A stretch of 64,000 nt of DNA from JAAXHF01 sp963665955 (lineage in GTDB: Bacteria; Desulfobacterota; Binatia; Bin18), in NCBI GenBank assembly GCA_965231765.1, contig OZ246887.1, forward strand, positions 3,534,001 through 3,598,000. The letters are read 5' to 3'. Position numbers and translations under genes: made by a program. The notes under the pieces are model-generated. The model had not been told where the DNA came from. It saw nothing but the letters and a program-made list of their open reading frames with translations, and did no database searches. This document shows positions 61,405-64,000 of the stretch, piece by piece (position 1 is the stretch's first letter; each line of letters starts with the position of its first letter).

Positions 61405-63459
61405 CTACCACGACCGCTTCCTGCGTGACCGCCACGCATCGTCCTCATCGTTGTCTTCCATCAGCATGACCGGGGTCAAAATGTCTCTGGGGATGCCGTC
61501 TAAAAAGCGGGACGGTTTGCTGAGCACCATGCCAGTGGCGCGGTCGAAGATATTGATCGGGTAGCTAATAAACAGGTTCTCTTTGGCTCGGGTGGCGGCC
61601 ACATACATCAGCCGCCGCTCTTCTTCGAGCTCGTCATCGTCTTTGTTGTACACGGCTGGGAAACGTCCCTCGACTGCCCAGATAATAAAGACCGAGTGCC
61701 ACTCCAAACCCTTAGCGGAGTGAATCGTCGACAGGGTAAGTAAGCCCTCGTCTTCTCCTTCTGTTACGACTACATCGCCCACACTACTATTCGGTGGCTC
61801 AAGCGCCATGTCAGACAGCATGCGATCGAGACTCTTGTAACGCTCAGTGATGATCGTAAAGTGTTCCAAGTCTTTCTGGCGTTTGGGGTGGTCGTCGTGG
61901 TGGCGGCGTTTCAAGATCGGCAGATAATAACGCACGATCGCTTCCAACTTCTCGGCAGGCTTTAACTCTTCATCACTGGCAATCATCAACGTTTCTGCCA
62001 GCGATTTTAAGGCGGCAGACATCGTTCCCCGCCCTTTATACGTCACCAGCCGCAGGAATTGATCCGTCCCCTCAAGCACATGGGACAAGATCGCTTCGCT
62101 GCTCTTGGGGCCCACGCCTTCCAAGAGCAGCAACACCCGGTGCCACGACACGGCGTCGAGCGGGTTGGCAATGATACGCAGATGAGCCAGGACATCTTTG
62201 ATATGGGTGGTTTCAATAAACTTGAAGCCACCGCGTTTGACAAACTGAAGGTTCCGCTTGCTCAGCTCAATTTCTAAATCAAACGAATGAAAACTGGAGC
62301 GAAAGAGTATCGCAATCTCAGGCAGTGGCACGCCAGATTCGTGCAGCTCCAGAATCTTCTGACCAACAAAGCGTGACTGGTAGCGTTCGCTCTCGGCCTC
62401 AACCAGGACCGGCTTGACGCCTTCCTCACGGCGGGTGAATAGGTTTTTGGTATAACTTTCTTTGGCCTGGAGAATGATTTCATTCGACAGATCAAGAATC
62501 GGCTGGGTGCTGCGATAGTTCTCTTCCAGTTTAATGATTTGTGTATCGGGAAAGAGGTCCGGAAACTCAAAAATATTGTGCACGGTTGCGCCGCGAAAGC
62601 TATAAATCGACTGAGCATCATCCCCAACAGCCATGACATTATTGTGCGAATGGGCGAGCAGCCGGATAATATCGGCCTGCAAGCGGTTGGTGTCCTGGTA
62701 CTCGTCAACCATGATGTAGCGGAAGGTGTGTGACAGCCGTTCCGCTACTTGCGGATGATTGCGCAGTAAGTCGCGTAGATAGGTCAGCAAATCATCGTAG
62801 TCGAGCAGACTGCGCTCCAGCTTATAACTGCGGTAGTGTTCCTCTATCTGGCTCAGTTCATCCAGCTCATTGAGCAGATGTGGAAACTGTTCATCCAGAA
62901 TCGCGGCCACCTCACAGGTTTTATTGGCGGCCAGGCTGACGATTTCCATGATGGTATTCTTGCGGGGAAAGCGGCGGTCTTTTTTATCCAGGCCCATGCG
63001 ACTGCGGATCAGATTGATCACATCTTCAGAGTCGCTCCGGTCGAGAATCGTAAACGAGTTGGCAAAACCCAACAGCTTGGCGTAGCGGCGCAAAATTGTA
63101 TTGGCAAAGGAATGAAAGGTGCCGCCGGTGACGCGATCACAGCGGTTGCCCAATAACTCCTCAGCCCGCTGCAACATCTCTTCAGCCGACCGGCGAGTAA
63201 AAGTCATCAGCAGGATTGAAGCCGGGTCAATGCCCTCCTCAACCATACGCGCCAAGCGGAAAACCAGGGTCCGCGTCTTACCACTGCCCGCTCCAGCCAG
63301 AACGAGCAGGGGACCCTGGTGGGTCGCCGCTGCCGTGTACTGTGAGGGATTCAGTTCCTCCTGATAGTTAATCAGGAAACGCGTGGGTTGGTCGTCGGAC
63401 TCTTGACGCAGCTTATATCTTAAAGGTTGGGTTTCGTCACTCACCGCTCCGCTCTCCAT
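61405..63459 (-). CDS. UvrD/PcrA/Rep-type DNA helicase
   Basis: 684 residues. Motif I is A-G-A-G-S-G-K-T, Ia T-F-T-R-R-S-A-E-E-M, II V-D-E-Y-Q-D-T-N, III A-V-G-D-D-A-Q-S-I-Y-S-F-R-G-A, and later E-N-Y-R-S and L-S-T-I-H-S-A-K-G-L-E-W, V-A-A-T-R-A-K-E. Superfamily 1A, 3'-5'. Shorter than UvrD; a Rep/PcrA-like role in repair is likely. Confidence 0.92.
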   Translation of the reverse strand: MESGAVSDETQPLRYKLRQESDDQPTRFLINYQEELNPSQYTAAATHQGPLLVLAGAGSGKTRTLVFRLARMVEEGIDPASILLMTFTRRSAEEMLQRAEELLGNRCDRVTGGTFHSFANTILRRYAKLLGFANSFTILDRSDSEDVINLIRSRMGLDKKDRRFPRKNTIMEIVSLAANKTCEVAAILDEQFPHLLNELDELSQIEEHYRSYKLERSLLDYDDLLTYLRDLLRNHPQVAERLSHTFRYIMVDEYQDTNRLQADIIRLLAHSHNNVMAVGDDAQSIYSFRGATVHNIFEFPDLFPDTQIIKLEENYRSTQPILDLSNEIILQAKESYTKNLFTRREEGVKPVLVEAESERYQSRFVGQKILELHESGVPLPEIAILFRSSFHSFDLEIELSKRNLQFVKRGGFKFIETTHIKDVLAHLRIIANPLDAVSWHRVLLLLEGVGPKSSEAILSHVLEGTDQFLRLVTYKGRGTMSAALKSLAETLMIASDEELKPAEKLEAIVRYYLPILKRRHHDDHPKRQKDLEHFTIITERYKSLDRMLSDMALEPPNSSVGDVVVTEGEDEGLLTLSTIHSAKGLEWHSVFIIWAVEGRFPAVYNKDDDELEEERRLMYVAATRAKENLFISYPINIFDRATGMVLSKPSRFLDGIPRDILTPVMLMEDNDEDDAWRSRRKRSW

Positions 63460-63607
63460 TCTGCCGCTCAGGCTTTGGCTGCTGTACAGCTACCCAGCAT
63501 AGCGGAAAAGCTGCCTGTCGTCAGCGGCTCGGCCATAGTTGTCTGGCCCTGTGGCCGTCTGCCTGATGGGCTGACGACAGAACACTTCTCTGCTATGTAC
63601 ACAGCCA

Positions 63608-63877
63608 ATGGCCCAAAAGACCGAACAGATGAATCTACACGGCGTTAAATGCCCCCTGAACTGGGCCAAGGCGAAGGTCCGCTTGGAATACCTGGAACGC
63701 GGCGATCTGTTGGAGCTACTGATTGACGATGCCAAAGGACGGCGCGATATTCCACGTGCTGCCGAAGCTGAGGGTTATGTCATTGTGGATATCGACGAAT
63801 TGTCCGGTCCTGCCGATTCTACTAACTCGGTTGACCCTGAAAAAGTAAACCACTGGCGCATTCTGATTGAAAAGTAG
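63608..63877 (+). CDS. TusA-like sulfurtransferase
   Basis: 89 residues. Near the N-terminus K-C-P-L-N-W-A-K-A-K-V carries the reactive Cys; classical TusA has C-P-x-P, here Pro is Asn. L-L-E-L-L-I-D-D-A and A-E-A-E-G-Y fit the fold. It may relay sulfur for tRNA thiolation or cofactor synthesis or take part in sulfur oxidation alongside the Sox genes. A gene starts 15 bp later. Confidence 0.82.
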   Translation: MAQKTEQMNLHGVKCPLNWAKAKVRLEYLERGDLLELLIDDAKGRRDIPRAAEAEGYVIVDIDELSGPADSTNSVDPEKVNHWRILIEK

Positions 63878-63891
63878 CAAAGGAGATCCGC

Positions 63892-64000
63892 ATGCAACCC
63901 AACCCTATCCAAATTACGGCCTTGCCTGTCTTTGCTTTGCTCCGGACCCCAATCGTCAATAGCGCCGAGCCTCTCTCCCCAGACCGGCCGCTTGAAGGCC
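63892..64000 (+). CDS. Truncated gene start, unknown
   Basis: ATG 63892 with AAGGAGATCC upstream opens a frame running off the window (36 codons: M-Q-P-N-P-I-Q-I-T-A-L-P-V-F-A-L-L ...). Too short to assign. Same strand and close spacing suggest an operon with the TusA-like gene. Confidence 0.6.
   Translation, partial: MQPNPIQITALPVFALLRTPIVNSAEPLSPDRPLEG

Overview
The window reads as one contig piece from a Gram-negative bacterium of moderate GC content: it carries outer-membrane barrel proteins, aat, twin-arginine exported redox enzymes and a periplasmic Sox/flavocytochrome set. The mix of CaiB-type CoA transferases, F420/LLM oxidoreductases, several VOC proteins, a UGSC-type selenoprotein and DUF1302-like barrels suggests a deltaproteobacterial or Tectomicrobia/Entotheonella-like lineage. 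That placement is inference from gene content only.

Layout. 1-6.7 kb: minus-strand housekeeping operon surE-pcm-nifS-mnmA-mtaB-rnc-pyrD (pyrD cut by the window edge) behind a tRNA-Pro(GGG). 6.8-11.5 kb: plus-strand metabolic genes (GFA protein, HAD phosphatase, alpha/beta hydrolase, SDR, inositol-monophosphatase/HisN-like) ending in a FrnE/DsbA-like thioredoxin-fold gene whose first active-site cysteine codon is an in-frame TGA (UPWC), i.e. a probable selenoprotein. 11.6-16.7 kb: an accessory island between two imperfect ~120-bp repeats. It holds a frameshifted coiled-coil gene, an HExxH metalloprotease, and a convergent operon of a small DNA-binding-like protein, a two-TM membrane protein and a long prokaryotic Argonaute with a complete DEDD tetrad. 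17-19.5 kb: hicB/hicA-like pair, a hydrolase and a decayed higBA pair. 19.6-27.6 kb: an rhlE helicase, then a molybdenum hydroxylase pair and a sulfur-oxidation cluster soxY-soxZ-cytochrome c-fccB-soxXA(fused). 27.7-32.2 kb: AMIN/TPR protein and two outer-membrane proteins sharing one N-terminus. 32.3-43.6 kb: aat and a mixed set of catabolic enzymes. 44.0-45.7 kb: a two-gene operon ending in a UGSC-family selenoprotein that is split by an in-frame TGA (UGGC). 46-57.7 kb: SMP-30, LLM, lipase, NfeD-SPFH-SPFH, glutathione reductase, Zn-alcohol dehydrogenase and a paraoxonase-like protein. 58.3-60.8 kb: an XhoI/PaeR7I-type restriction-modification pair. 61.4-64 kb: UvrD/PcrA helicase, a TusA-like protein and one cut gene.

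The strongest points are (i) the Argonaute operon with its membrane partner and neighbouring protease inside a repeat-bounded island, a candidate defence system; and (ii) two separate genes interrupted by TGA at redox-active positions, which together imply selenocysteine decoding in this organism. No selA, selB, selC or selD was recognised inside the window. No CRISPR array and no intact transposase were seen.
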